Notes: generated from the letters alone by a model not told the origin. DNA of 64,000 bases from Torymus aiolomorphi (GCA_036365515.1 CM070876.1:125251810-125315809), one strand, 5' to 3'. Positions 11,862 to 24,989 are shown, counted from the first letter of the stretch. Made by a program: numbers and translations.

Positions 11862-11862
<1 letters not shown>
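11844..11862 (+). mobile_element. Helitron 3' terminus (hairpin plus CTAG)
   Basis: GGGGGC (11844-11849), loop GCA, GCCCTC (11853-11858) form a short hairpin with one G-T pair. CTAG (11859-11862) follows directly, and the next base is T. A hairpin followed by CTRR, inserted between A and T, is the defining 3' end of Helitrons. Its orientation agrees with the upstream helicase on the same strand. The target is the (TA)n tract. Confidence 0.85.

Positions 11863-11957
<95 letters not shown>
11863..11957. repeat. (TA)n microsatellite, about 95 bp
   Basis: An uninterrupted TA dinucleotide run. It begins at the base after the Helitron CTAG end and stops where an inverted copy of the Helitron subterminal sequence starts. 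Confidence 0.95.
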
Positions 11958-11959
<2 letters not shown>

Positions 11960-11990
11960 TACTCGCTCCACTCGTCAACCCCCTCCTTTG
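11958..11990 (-). mobile_element. Inverted copy of the Helitron subterminal sequence
   Basis: The reverse complement of 11958-11983 reads GGTTGACGAGTGGAGCGAGT and matches 11822-11845 with one mismatch. Similarity extends further out (TCAAAG next to it on both sides). This copy lacks the terminal hairpin and CTAG. It therefore looks like the end of a second, oppositely oriented and trimmed relative, or one arm of a palindrome around the TA tract. Confidence 0.65.
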
Positions 11991-12044
11991 ACAAAAAATA
12001 AGTAATATTCTTGGTTTCAAGGAGAGTTGTAATAGATATTTTTC

Positions 12045-12225
12045 ATATTTTATATGAATTTAAACATGCAACGTATCGCTTAAGAGAAGCTTTCAATTCT
12101 TCTTTTTTTTAATGAAACGAAAAAAAGATTCCAACGTCACCTTTGAGGTACTATTAACAGACGCGTTGGATTTTTATTTAAAGTGGTATCCTTCGCCAAT
12201 AGCCCTACATAACCACTTCTTCTAT
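12045..12225 (+). repeat. Dispersed repeat, copy 1
   Basis: Shares an ordered set of blocks with 15,300-15,480. These are CGCTTAAGA-AAGCTTTCAA, then CACCTT-GAGGTA with a following AATAGA/AACAGA-GCGTT block, then AAGTGGTATCC and AGTAGCCCTA (AATAGCCCTA here). The spacing is similar but there are small indels. It lies just beyond the inverted Helitron end, so it may belong to that second element. Confidence 0.5.
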
Positions 12226-13377
12226 AAAATATATATTACAAATAATCGTTTAAGGAATAGCTAAAGGAATTCTCTCGATTTTGAATAAGAAAGTAGATTT
12301 TAATAAAATTTGAAGGACTGGTTAGTATAACTCTTAAAATAACTCAGTTAAATTTTTCGAACCAAAAGGTACCTAGGAAACAAGATATTGATCTTTTGGT
12401 TTAAGTAATTTAACCTAGAGTCTTATGAGAATTCGCACAAATTTACGTATTTTGTAATAAAAGTTGTTTGTGATGAAAAAATTTTGATACAAAGATAAGC
12501 ATGCGACGAGCGATTATTGCTCGTAACGTTGTATCTTAACCATCCCTGATACCTCGCTACAACTTATTTATTTTAGCAGGAACCGGAGACCGAATTTCCG
12601 CGTGCCGCGGGGACGGTGGGATAGCCGGGCCCTGTGCGCAAGGATGTGTGTGTGTGGAGAGGGTTTATTCGTGAATGACAACTCTCTATTCATGTTTAGT
12701 AATCATCAGACTCTTTATTGCAGATTACTACTTCATGTAAGCTTTCGCACGAGCACACTCTATGCGCGCCAACATGGCGCACCTCACCACCAAGAGCCGT
12801 TCCGCTCTACTCTCGATATGGCGAGGAGACCGCGCTCACCGTTGACCGGGAGCACCATGACTCAACTCGCACGAACTACGCGGATTCTTTCGAACCCAGG
12901 CGCGCTCGCCTCTCAACGTGAACCCGTGTCCGATAAGCCATGGGAGAGAGATACTCATCTAATATCTTCTTCGCCGTCGTTGCCCCTGCCGCTGTTGTTG
13001 CTTATGCCGTCGCGCCTCATGTGCCGACGGCGTCGATGGCCGCTGCTACTGCCAATGACGGAAATTGGGGCCCTCTTGCCAGCTGCCGCTGCCGCTGCCT
13101 GTGGCCGTCGCCCTGCAAACGCCGACGACGGTGACGATCTCTCGCCTCCGGCGTTCCGCTCCTTTAGGCGGCAGGTCCGAAGCGTCATCCCTGGGCTGAC
13201 TGGCAGGCTGGCAGGCTGGCAGGTTGGCTGCCTCTCCTCTCTCTGCTGGGCCATTGCGCGGCCAGCTGGCCGACGCTGGCGAGTGTCACGTCGAGACTTG
13301 ACTGACTCGCTGCCTGGCGTTCCTTCACGCGCTGCTTCGCGCGGCGCCGAGACTCCCTCTTCGCCCTACTCTCTCGC
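12226..13377. other. Unassigned DNA, GC-rich from about 12,600
   Basis: Up to 12,550 the DNA is AT-rich and empty. From 12,600 to 13,560 it is GC-rich with a long forward frame (12,602-13,558) whose product is low-complexity and ends in Ser-Leu repeats from the CT tract. I do not accept it as a gene. Confidence 0.35.
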
Positions 13378-13395
13378 TCTCTGTCTCTCCCTCTC

Positions 13396-13477
<82 letters not shown>
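13378..13477. repeat. (CT)n microsatellite, about 100 bp
   Basis: An almost pure CT dinucleotide run. On the reverse strand it gives Arg-Glu repeats, and on the forward strand Ser-Leu repeats, in spurious frames. Confidence 0.95.
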
Positions 13478-13481
<4 letters not shown>

Positions 13482-15299
13482 CTTGCTGTCGTGGCTTGTG
13501 GCTCGCTTCGCCTCTGTTGCCGTCGCCAAACCTTACACACAAGTGCAAGCATATGTAGACTTGGCTACATTGTAAGTGCGCAAGAGCGACAGCCTAGGTG
13601 GACAGAGTCCGACTATACGATGATCGCCCATGCTGGCGATATCCTCGTCACATGCTCTTAAAAAGTATCATTGCATACCTGCATGTACCTATGTTACGTC
13701 GGGTCTACAAATAAAAGACGCGACTGGTAGTTTTAAAAACAAAACTATATTACTCTCTTTTGAGCATAGATTAGCAAAAACCTATTAGCTCGCACTAGAG
13801 CTAGATACTATACTATAGGATGGGGTAAGGTGTATGGGTAGCAATAGGTGTGCGGCGCGGTTCTGGTAATTTCATCGAGTTTGAACTTTCTTTCCTGCGG
13901 GATTTCCGGATCCTTATTTTTACCACAAACGACGAATGTCTTAATGGGAGTGGTTACCCAGATATCGGACCATCCGTGATTTGCAGTGTTATTTGCACGC
14001 AAACAGAGGTTATTTTTATTTACACTCAAAAAAAAAAAATCACTTGATTTTAGGGGGGCCACGGTTTCGAAAACACGGTTTAAGGCACATGAAATGGGGT
14101 TTGTAAAGGGAAATATTCTACACTAACTGAGAGAGAAAGATAAGATAGCAATTGCAAAATTTTCACTTACTTTTTCTTTGTGCCGGCTTGATGATCTCTG
14201 CTTACGATTTTATATAAAAGGTACCATTTTTTTATTAATAGTGAATTTAGAATAAAATAAAATCTAGCAGAAGTATTTTTGTTTTTATATATTCAATTTA
14301 TTCAAAAATAAGTGAATATTATCCTTGTACGGTAATAAGTTTAACAAGCAAATTTTGAACATATTTTATTGTCTTTGAAATAGCGACTCGCTTCGTAGAG
14401 CACGTTTGAAAACTCAAGTAAAAATGTGAATGAAAATTAGAAGAGATCCTCTCCGGTTGAGGGCTGTGAGATGAGTGAGTTTGGAAAGTTGAATTTGAAA
14501 AAGAAATTGAAAAATCTCTCCCGCGAGTGTTCGCACACTCGGCGGGGCTAGGATTGAACTCAGAGACTTGGTGGTTGGATTGAAACTACTTGTGATGCGC
14601 CTGATGTGGTGACGAATTGGATTAAAGAGGGGACGCCGACGTTTCCCTTGTCTTAGACACCGAGGGATGCAATTGGCCTTCCGATTTTTGGACCAACCCT
14701 CACTCAAAATCGACGGCTAGAATTCGATAATGAGGCATCATTATGCATAAACGTTATAACTTACACGTTAAGCAATAAGACGACAATTTTATTGTTTTAC
14801 ATTTAACAATACGATGAATAATCCACTTTGACATAATGTTTTTTCTATAATAATTAATTTTTAATACGAAACTTTAAAGGTATATGAGAATTGGGCGGTT
14901 CCAAGACTAATTAAAAAGAATTTACGTTATAACATGAAGATTATTAATTTAAAAATGAAAATTGTTCAGTGAGTCGATAACTAATTAGTAATGCTATGTA
15001 ATTACTATAATAAATTCTAAATATTTTGATAAGATAACCATTATTGAAGGTGGGTTATTCATTTACAGAGGTTTATCGCAAACAAGATGATTTTTAATGG
15101 TGAAGTCGCGCAAAAGATAATTGACTTAAAGGAAATCTTATTTTAAGGAGGAGCTTTAACTTAAAGAGGGGTTGTATCGTATAATGTGTTATACTTACAC
15201 GTGCATTGGAATTAATTTTAATTTTATAGGATTGGATTTATATTTTAAGAAGGAGCTACAAAATTAAGGAGGGACTGCACAGCGGCAGGGGAAAAGTTT
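13478..15299. other. Mostly empty DNA; possible SINE-like block near 14,390-14,690
   Basis: The region is AT-rich with a GC-richer island at about 14,400-14,700. On the reverse strand that island contains GAGTTCAATCC followed by TAGCCCCGCC, which resembles a Pol III B box and a tRNA acceptor end. I cannot find a convincing A box, so a tRNA-derived SINE is only a possibility. No coding sequence is supported elsewhere in the stretch. Confidence 0.25.
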
Positions 15300-15480
15300 T
15301 TTGTAAATTGACGCTTAAGACAAGCTTTCAACTCAGAACATTAACTCAATTAATTTTAAGTTAATCCATTTGCAAATGTATTGAAGAAGATATATTGTGT
15401 TGTATTTTTTCCATATCACCTTGGAGGTAAATAGAAAGATGCGTTTTATTTGTAAGTGGTATCCCCAGTAGCCCTAATCG
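15300..15480 (+). repeat. Dispersed repeat, copy 2
   Basis: The partner of 12,045-12,225: CGCTTAAGACAAGCTTTCAA near 15,310, CACCTTGGAGGTA near 15,418 and AAGTGGTATCCCC near 15,453 followed by GTAGCCCTAA. Both copies are in the same orientation. Confidence 0.5.
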
Positions 15481-15707
15481 CTGTCTATGTCACTAAAATT
15501 TTGCAAAACATCAATAAGGTAAAAATGAAATTATATTAAATAAATTTTAGAAATTGAATTGTATTACAATTACCTGATTTAATTTAGTGCTTCTTGTTTC
15601 AAATCTTTCGAAAATTGTTTCCATTTTCCATTTTATATCCATTCCATTTCACCACATATAATTTTGATGTATTCAAAATTATAAATTTTCGAAACTTCTA
15701 ATTTTGC

Positions 15708-16636
15708 TTGTGCCCGACTCTGTCTCTACGTCTCCGTCTCTACGGCTCTGTCTCTACTTCCCTATCCCTACGTCTCGGTCTCTACGTCTCGGTCTCCACG
15801 TCCCTGTCTCCACATCTCGGTCTCCATATCTCTGTCTCCACGCCTCCGTCTCCACGTCTCTGTCTCCGTCACCACGCGCCTGTCTCAATGTCTCTGTCTT
15901 CACGTCTCTGTCTCTATGTCTCTGTCTGTACGCGCCTGTCTCTGCATTCCTGTCTCTACGTTTCTCTCTCCATGTTCCGTTTCTAAGTTTCTGTCTCCAC
16001 GTCTCTGTCTCCACGACTTTGTCTCCACGTGCATTTCTCTACTTCTCTGTATCTACATCCCTGCCTCTACGTCTCTGTCTCCATGTCTCTGTCTCTGATT
16101 CTGCCTCTATGTCTCTGCCTCTCCGACTCTGTCTTTACGTCTCTGTCTCTATGTATTTGGCACTATGCACCCATCTCTACGTCTCTGTCTCTTCGTCTCT
16201 GCCTCCACGTCTCTGACTCCACTACTCTGTCTCTACGGCTCTGTATCTACATCTCTCTATCCACGTCTCTGTCTCTCCGATTCGGTCTCTATGTCTCTGT
16301 CTCTCCGACTCTGTCTCTGCGCGCCTAACTCTATGTCTTTGTCTCTACATCCCTGTCTCTACGTCTCTGTCTCTACGTTCCGTTTCTAAGTCTCTGTCTC
16401 CACGTCTCTGTCTCTACATCTCTGTCTCCACGTCTATGTCTCCACGTGCCTGTCTCTACGTCTCTGTATCTACATCCCTCTCTCTACGTCTCTCCCTCTA
16501 CGTTTCTGTCTCTACGTCTCTGTCTCCACATCTCTGTCTCCACGTCTGTCTCTCCGATTCTGTCTCTACGCCTCCGTGTCTACGTGGCTATATCTACGTC
16601 CCTGTCTCTAGCTTCTTGTTTCTACGTTTCTGTCTT

Positions 16637-16725
<89 letters not shown>

Positions 16726-16905
16726 CTACTGTTACTGCGCCTGTTACTACGTCTCTGTCTCCACGTCTCTGTCTCTACGTTTCTGTTTCAACGTCTCTGT
16801 CTCCATGTCTCTGTCTCTCCATCTCTGTCTCTATGTCTTTCCCTCCGCCTCTGTCTCTAAGCCGTTATTTCCAGGTTCCTGTTTCTACGTTTCGCGCTCT
16901 AATCT
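15708..16905. repeat. 14-bp polypyrimidine minisatellite, about 80 copies
   Basis: The unit is TCTCTGTCTCYACG, tandemly repeated with scattered substitutions and some units of altered length, over about 1.2 kb. One strand is almost wholly pyrimidine. Because 14 is not a multiple of three, all frames cycle, and long spurious frames open on both strands. A pure (CT)n block (16641-16721) interrupts the array and the 14-bp units resume after it. Confidence 0.9.
16641..16721. repeat. (CT)n block inside the minisatellite
   Basis: About 80 bp of uninterrupted CT between ordinary 14-bp units. It most likely arose by slippage from the CT-rich unit itself. Confidence 0.9.
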
Positions 16906-17297
16906 CTCTCTCTTGAACTTTATAACATTGCCATTGTCGGTTACAGTGATCAGTGGAAGATATATGCGCTTTATTTTTCCACTAATCTATTCCTCAAGAA
17001 TATATTTGTAAAATATAAGATAAGTGTTTATGTATAACTATTGGTGAAAGGTACCCACTATAAATAAATATCCAACGCTTTTGTTAAGGTACATTTAAGA
17101 TAGCGTAGATAACTATTTTTTGTTTCAGTAAAAAAATGGGAAAATTCGAGCAAACACCAACAAATTGGTGCAATGGGGATATTGCATTTTTTAAATAAGC
17201 AGAAAACTCAAGACGAGAGCGGGCATTGTAACAATTTACCAACATACAGCACAGTGATCAGTGAAGTTATTTTATCTGAGATATGATTTAGAAATGA

Positions 17298-17431
17298 GGG
17301 GGATCTGAGGGGGGTACGAGGGGTGTGGGGTGAGGGGGCGAGGGGAGGCTCAGTCATGCTCCAAATAACGTAAAAAAAATCACAAATGTACGTTATTTTG
17401 AGGGGGTGTCAGGGGGGCGAGGGGGGCCTGC
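17298..17431 (+). repeat. G-rich tract, potential G-quadruplex clusters
   Basis: Two clusters of G-runs (17,298-17,347 and 17,401-17,431), each with at least four runs of four or more G. Between them is an AT-rich linker that contains ACGTTATTT-type sequence. The same polarity of G-runs is kept in both clusters. Confidence 0.6.
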
Positions 17432-17779
17432 GTGACACGAATAACAAATACAACTATTATATATATATATATATATCCCTATATTATATATTTGTAAGTC
17501 TCAAAATGTGTACCTACCATCTCCAGCCCCCGCCGCCCCCTCCACTCCCCTCCACCTGTCCACCTAACCGTCCACCTATCCCTGCATACCTAATCCATTC
17601 CTCATATTATGCTAAAAATTGTAAATATATGTGTTTCCGGGTTCGCTGGTAATGAATCAGAAATCAGATTCTGAGAATTCAAAATGGGTGATCGATGATG
17701 GCGGCCAAATATTGAAATATTACTGGATCTTGATGAAAAATGTATGTACGGGATTTCTGAATTCGATAATTACGAATTT

Positions 17780-18422
17780 GTATAGTTTCGTTCGGTTTCA
17801 GCAGTTCATAATAAATTACAACCTGCTGATCTCACCAAATGCAGAGGATAAGCTTCGAACCGTGGATATTTGACTTTGCGGACGATGTTGATGCATGGCC
17901 GGGCTTACCCCACGATTTTGTATGCGTAGGATTATTGTACGGTATCCACTTTTCATCGCCAGTCACGATACTATGCAAAAAACCTCTCTTTTTCTGCCGT
18001 TGAAGCAGCACTTCACACGTGAGAAAACGCTGTTCGATGTCTCTCGGCTTCAACTTATACGACACCCAATGTTCTTGCTTCTGGATCATTTCTAACGTTT
18101 TCAAACGTTTCGAAACTGTTGTCTCATCTACTCGTAATGATTTTGCAAGTTCAGCTAGCATCTGACATGAGTCTTCATTTAGTAATTTCTCCAATTCTTC
18201 GTCTTCAAACTTTTTTGGTGCACCAGCACGTTCTTTGTCTCCAAGATCAAAATCGTTATTTTTGAAGCGTCGAAACCAGTCTTTGCATGTCGTTTCCGAC
18301 AGAGCAAGCTCACCGTAAGTTTCAACAAGAATCCTGTGCACTTAAGCTGCAGATTTTTTTTTTAAAAAATAGTGCAATAAAATTCCCCGCAAATACTCTT
18401 TACTTGGCACAAAACTTGATAT
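17780..18422 (-). pseudogene. mariner transposase, N-terminal two thirds
   Basis: A cut-and-paste DDD transposase read on the reverse strand. The start codon position is ATA. The first helix-turn-helix block (SSFVPSKEYLRG) is followed by an in-frame TAA (18342-18344). Then come ETTCKDWFRRFKNNDF, the second HTH with ETTVSKRLKTL, and the first catalytic Asp in VTGDEKWI. A TGA (17832-17834) falls exactly where the family has the second Trp of WWD, directly before the second catalytic Asp. After about 17 further codons (ELLKPNETI) the homology ends, so the third Asp and the C-terminus are deleted. Terminal inverted repeats were not identified. Confidence 0.88.
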
Positions 18423-18607
18423 TTTTAGTAGTAAGAACAAAAAACGCTGTTTATACTATAGCGAACTAACATACACTTAAGTTCAAGCTTACCGACAGTA
18501 CTTCGTTATAGATGCGGTAGCATCTGAAATTACATACACTTAGTCCTGGTAATGCCATCTGTTAGGAAACAGCGAGAACTTATTCAAGGACCCAATTAAT
18601 TTGTGGT

Positions 18608-19341
18608 CTATTCATCGTCACTATCACCGCTAGCAAAATCATAATCTTTAGTTGAACCATCTGTTCGCAATGACCCATAAAAAGCTTTATTTGCTGCTGG
18701 TAAAAATTCCATTAGGGACATGAGATTATTATACATTTGTTGAGTTATTTTGTTACCATTTGGGTACAATAATGATAATTCAGTATTCCGAAATTGTTCT
18801 TCGGCTACGTGTTTCTTTCCAATGTTTACCCTGTGCAATTGTTCATCATCGTACATCATGTACAATTCAAAAGCTTGCTCTTTATCATGCTTCAGTGATC
18901 TTATTTTAAGCCAGTTTATTTTTTAATTATTGACGTCATGTTTTCTGTTAACAATAAGTATTATTAAATCTTGAGAACTCAAAAAATCTTGTATCGACAT
19001 TTTCGTTACGATGTACTTTGGTTCTTTTTTCTTTATATTTTTATTATATCAATCCAATGATCCGGGTCATTGATAATTTCATGTTTACGCCTTTCCTTTT
19101 CGATATATCCAAAATTTCGATCGCAGCTATTAAAAGTATATCCCAATAAAAGAAATTTCTGTTCGATTAAGTCGATATCACTAGAAGCTAAAAAATACTT
19201 TAAAATTAAGGCAACTTTGATGTTTCTCTTTTGGCCGCCACACGAATCTGAATATAAAATGACGTGTTTTGTATTTTCAGGTATGTGATTCTGCAGATGT
19301 TTTATTAAGTAAGAAGCAATTTCTAGTCCACCTCTTGAAGC
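18608..19341 (-). pseudogene. Arthropod transposase-like family, C-terminal half
   Basis: The reverse-strand frame 19341-19033 reads SRGGLEIASYLIKHLQ, then the conserved core LYSDSCGGQKRNIK, then NSCDRNFGYIEKERRKHE. After a frame change near 19,030 it continues through MSIQDFLSS, one in-frame TAA (about 18,922), and a tail FIPAANKAFYG-like block (LPAANKAFYGSLRTDG) to an acidic end at 18,608. This family is widespread in arthropod genomes as uncharacterised multi-copy proteins. Its Asp-bearing SDSCGGQ motif suggests a DDE-type nuclease, which is inference. The N-terminal zinc-finger-like half (TDTCKxCD) is missing here; an N-terminal half from another copy lies at 26,820-27,330. Confidence 0.65.
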
Positions 19342-19785
19342 AATGTTTTACCAAACGTACATGTAGCTAGAATGCAGTAAGTAAATTTTCATAAATATCA
19401 TAAAATATTTCATTAATTTTTTATATAAATAAAAGCGAGAGCATTTCAAAGATCAGTATTATTGGCGAATAATATAGAATTAGCGATGTTAATCATTCAA
19501 TGTGATAAAGATAGAAAGTAGAGGTTGATAGAGAGAATATATATATAATATATACACTTATCGGGGTTTATGTAGCCCAAGACTGTATATTAGTACCTAC
19601 AGCCCAGAGTTCCCTATGGCAAGTGACTAAAGAAATAATGGACCCTGGGGTTATAGACTCTAGGTCGGGCCGCATAAACCCCTATATTTAGAAATATTAT
19701 GAAGCCCGGGCTGCATAATCAAAATCGGGCTCGATAAACCCCTACTTATAAAAAAACGGCCTTTATAAACTCCTTTCGAGAAATG

Positions 19786-21393
<1,608 letters not shown>

Positions 21394-21673
21394 TAGGAGA
21401 TAATTAAATTTTGTGGCTATAAGGGTGGTTTTCACCCCATTACAAGTGTTGTTTTTTGATATTCCATTTTTTAGTCTTTGGATTTGGATTCAGCGTTGAA
21501 AATACATCAAAAACGTATATTTGGACTAATTTGTAGGAGATAATAAAATTTTGTGGCTATAAGGGTAGTTCTCACCCCATTACAAGGGTTAATTTTTGAA
21601 ATTTCGTAATTTAGACCTTGGATTCGCTTTCACCGTTAAAAAATACGTCGGAAACCTATATTAACATTTTTGG
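21394..21673 (+). repeat. Two tandem copies of a 140-bp unit
   Basis: TAGGAGATAATTAAATTTTG starts at 21,394 and recurs with small changes at 21,534. Each copy continues through TGGCTATAAGGGT, TCACCCCATTACAAG and a GGATTYGSWTTCA-like block. Confidence 0.7.
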
Positions 21674-22309
21674 ACCCATTTACCTGAATTGCGTGACTGA
21701 AAGGGTTAATTACTCTTTTTGCGTGGCAAGAATAAATTTTCTTCTTTTACAACGTACAAATTTGCAGGTTCACTCTTTTGCAAAAGAGTAAAATCATTTA
21801 ATTACACTTTTAGTGTGGCGAGATTAAATTTTTAATTACCTTTACAAAGTATAAATTACCAGGTTTACTCTGATGGAAAAGAATAAAATGCATTATTCAC
21901 TATTTCCAGATGATGAAATTTTATCTGTTTTTTTAAAGTACTATTTCAAAAGTTTGTCTTTTATAAGTAGTATAAAAAGTGATTGTTTCTTAGCGAAAAT
22001 ATCGTGAGCTTTTAATTTTATAAATTTTTCCCCCAGTATCACCATAAATTCGTGCACATTTGCAGTTTTGAAACCATGATTGATACTCGATTTGGAAGAT
22101 ATCATTTTCATCAAAACATTGAAGCAAATGTTTTCGTAATATAGGCAATCCAAACAGTCACCCAAATGGCATCTATCGTGTGCATCATTACACACAATTG
22201 CTTGGATTTTGAAATTTAATTTTTTTACAAAATAGTTAATAAAATATTACTCTATGCATTACTAAGAATCCAGAAGAACAGGTAAAGAATTAAAGATTAT
22301 GAAAGGTTA

Positions 22310-22640
22310 TTATATAGGCAACGAGGCGGGCGCAGTCCGCGCTCTGTACCGCGTAGTACCGCGCGCAGGAAAGGCGGTGCGTCTACTCTTTCGCATTCTA
22401 TTTCTCGCACAAAACATCTCGAGCACTCTTTGGAAAACTTTTTGAGATATAACACGTACTTTTTGAAGGTGAAAATGAAAAATTTCGGAAAAACTGCCTA
22501 CACCATTAGAAAGCTGATGAAAAAATACGACGGAAATGCTTATCATAAAATTTTTTTATGTACTGTTTAGTATCGTAAACATGAGCTGGATATAGCACGA
22601 TTTGGCGCTAGCGCGCCGCGCTGTGGCAGTTGACATGAAA
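22310..22640. repeat. Dispersed repeat with CpG-rich end, copy 1
   Basis: Shares with 42,360-42,540 the ordered blocks GAAAGCTGATGAAAAAATAC, CGAAA, GCGCGCCGCGC, and GACATGAAACGCCTCAAATGC (GACGTGAAACGCC in the other copy). Both copies are in the same orientation. In the second copy the repeat abuts the long-inverted-repeat element at 42,639, so the family may represent ends of such elements. Confidence 0.6.
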
Positions 22641-23100
22641 CGCCTCAAATGCATAAGACAGTTTTTTTAATTACTTATCTTTACAATTAAAAAAAAATCT
22701 TTTTGACTCTCGACAAGAGATGATTAAGAGATGATATAAAAAAATCAATTGAATTTGATTAGCACAACATTCATTGTAACCTACAGAATTACAGACTGCA
22801 AATCTGAAAAGATTTTCCTTGAATAGAGTTTAATGATTCGTTTTTCATTGTATGCTGGGCTTTTTCAATTTGGATAAATTGTAATTATCTTATACGCATA
22901 TAGATACTGGAAAAAGAGAATAAAAAGATATCTTTAGTTTTAGTTTCATTGTATAATTTTAAACTCAATCGTTTAGGTAAAAGAGAGGTTCATCAGGAAA
23001 AATATATAGGTATTTGTAATAATAGGAAAATGAAAAAAAATAAAAGTGTCCATAGATACGCGCTAGTGGGTTGCGTAAAAACCATCAATTTTTAAAAACT
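22641..23100. other. AT-rich intergenic DNA
   Basis: No gene, array or inverted ends that I can support. Confidence 0.4.
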
Positions 23101-23860
23101 AAATTTCCATTTTTGTGACATGAAATCTAATAGATAATTAAAATTTCATTTTCAATTAGATTAAATGTGGTTGATAATTAAATTTACATTTTCACGTATG
23201 TAATTGATAATTACATTATTATTTTCAATTAGATTAAATCTAATTGAAAACTAAATTTTTATTTTTATTTATGTGAAATCTAATTGATAAGTGAATTTTC
23301 ATTTTCAATTAGATTAAATCTAATCGATAATTATATTTTCAAATTCATTTAAATAATTGATAATTAAATTATTTTTTCAGTTACATTAAATCTAATTGAT
23401 AACTAAATTTCCATTTTTAATTATATGAATTCTAATTGATAATTAAATTTTCATTTTCATTTATATAAGTGATAATTACATTATTATTTTCAATTAGATT
23501 AAATCTATTTCATAACTAAATTTTCAGTTTTAATTATACGAAATCTAATTGATAATTAAATTTTCATTTTCATTTATATAATTGATAGCTACATTACTGT
23601 TTTCAATTAGATAAATCTAATTACAACCAAATTTTCACTGTTAATTATATGAAATCTAATTGATAATTAAATTTTCATTTTCAATTAGATTAAATCTAAT
23701 TGAAAATATTATAATAATTTAATTATCAATTACACAAATGAAAATGACAATTTTATTATGAATTAGATTTCATATAATTAAAAATGAAAATTTAGTTTTC
23801 AATTAGATTGATCGTAATTATAATCTAGTTATCAATTATCAATAGATAATTAACCATTTT
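23101..23860. repeat. AT-rich satellite with palindromic units
   Basis: Repeated blocks of AATTAGATTAAATCTAATTG, itself a palindrome, alternate with GATAATTAAATTTTCATTTT. The unit spacing is about 55-60 bp and often occurs as a ~115-bp higher-order pair. From about 23,700 the array is inverted relative to its earlier part (ATGAAAATGACAATTTTATT, AAAATTTAGTTTTCAATT), so the end folds back on the rest. No coding capacity. Confidence 0.75.
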
Positions 23861-23949
23861 TGCAAAACTGGTATGGCTACTTGACGATATGGATTAAAGT
23901 AAATAGTGAATTGAAAATAGTTGATCGCCAACAGTATCGTTATTAATAT

Positions 23950-24690
23950 ATCAGGGATACAACCCCCTATGAAAATGGAGTTACGTAGACGTGCCACAGT
24001 AATCGAATCGATTATTCAAAAAATTTTTAAACCCTAATAGCCGGGGGATGCGAGGTCCATGGAAAGAAAGGGAGTTACGCAGACGTGTGAAAGTAAGGGA
24101 TTCAATCATTTCAAAAATCCTTAAACTTAAATAGCCGGGGGACGTGAGGACCAAACCAAAAAATGGAATTACGTAGACGTGCGACAGTTAGCGAGTCAAT
24201 TATTTAAAAAATTCTTAAATCCAAATCTCCAGAAGTAGACGCGAGGTCTAAGTTAAAAAACATGCGATGGTACGCAAGCCGATTATTGAAAAACTTAAAT
24301 CCAAATAGCCGGTAGACTTCAAGTCCACGTGGAAAAGGAAGGCATACAGACGTGCAAGTGTAAGGGAGTCAATTATTTGAGAAATTACGTTACGGAGTAT
24401 AAATACAGTTACGCAGACGTGCGACTGTAAACGAGTTAATTACAAACAAATCTCAAATCCAAATAGTCGAGGGATGAGATCTACGTATCAATTATTTAAA
24501 AAATCCATAACCCAAATAGCCATAAGACACGAGGTCCACGTAGAAGAGGAAGGAACACAAACGTGAGTGTAAGCGAGTCGATTATTTTAAAAATCTGGAA
24601 CCCAAAGAACCAGGAGACGCAAGGTACACGCAAACAAAGAAAGTTACTTAGACGTGCGGCAGTAAGCGAGTCGGTCATTTAAATTATTTT
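23950..24690 (+). repeat. ~90-bp tandem array A
   Basis: About eight diverged units, each containing GTTACGYAGACGTGCGACAG, GAGTCAATTATTT, AAATCC-AAATAGCC and GGGGGAYGCGAGGTCCA. Spacings between successive CCGGGGGA-like blocks (24,043, 24,134, 24,225, 24,309) are about 84-91 bp. Confidence 0.75.
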
Positions 24691-24989
24691 TATGGTGGTT
24701 CTTCTGCGACTCCCTAGTCAAAGCAGTGCTAAATTAAGAGGTTACCTATAATTTAAAAAAATCATAGTTGTAATGTAATTGATTTATTTAAAATGATAGA
24801 GATAGTCAATGTATTATAAATAAAGTGTATTTAACATAACTAAGATAACTTCTTTTACAAAATATCGATAAGAGAGATGTAGGAATTGTTCGAAAAATCT
24901 ACGGGAAATAGATGCTACTTAAATTCAAGTTACATTTACCCAGAAATACGACGAAATTTTTAAACATAATTTAAAAAAAAAAAAAAATA

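Noticed and set aside
12602..13558. 318-codon forward frame in GC-rich DNA
   Set aside because: Composition-driven: the end is Ser-Leu repeats from (CT)n, there is no domain, and competing frames are open on the other strand.
14390..14690. tRNA gene or SINE on the reverse strand
   Set aside because: A B-box-like motif and CCCCGCC end are present, but no A box at the right distance and no cloverleaf; kept only as a low-confidence note.
15704..16916. Several long Ser/Leu/Val-rich frames on both strands
   Set aside because: They are translations of the 14-bp minisatellite and shift among frames with it.
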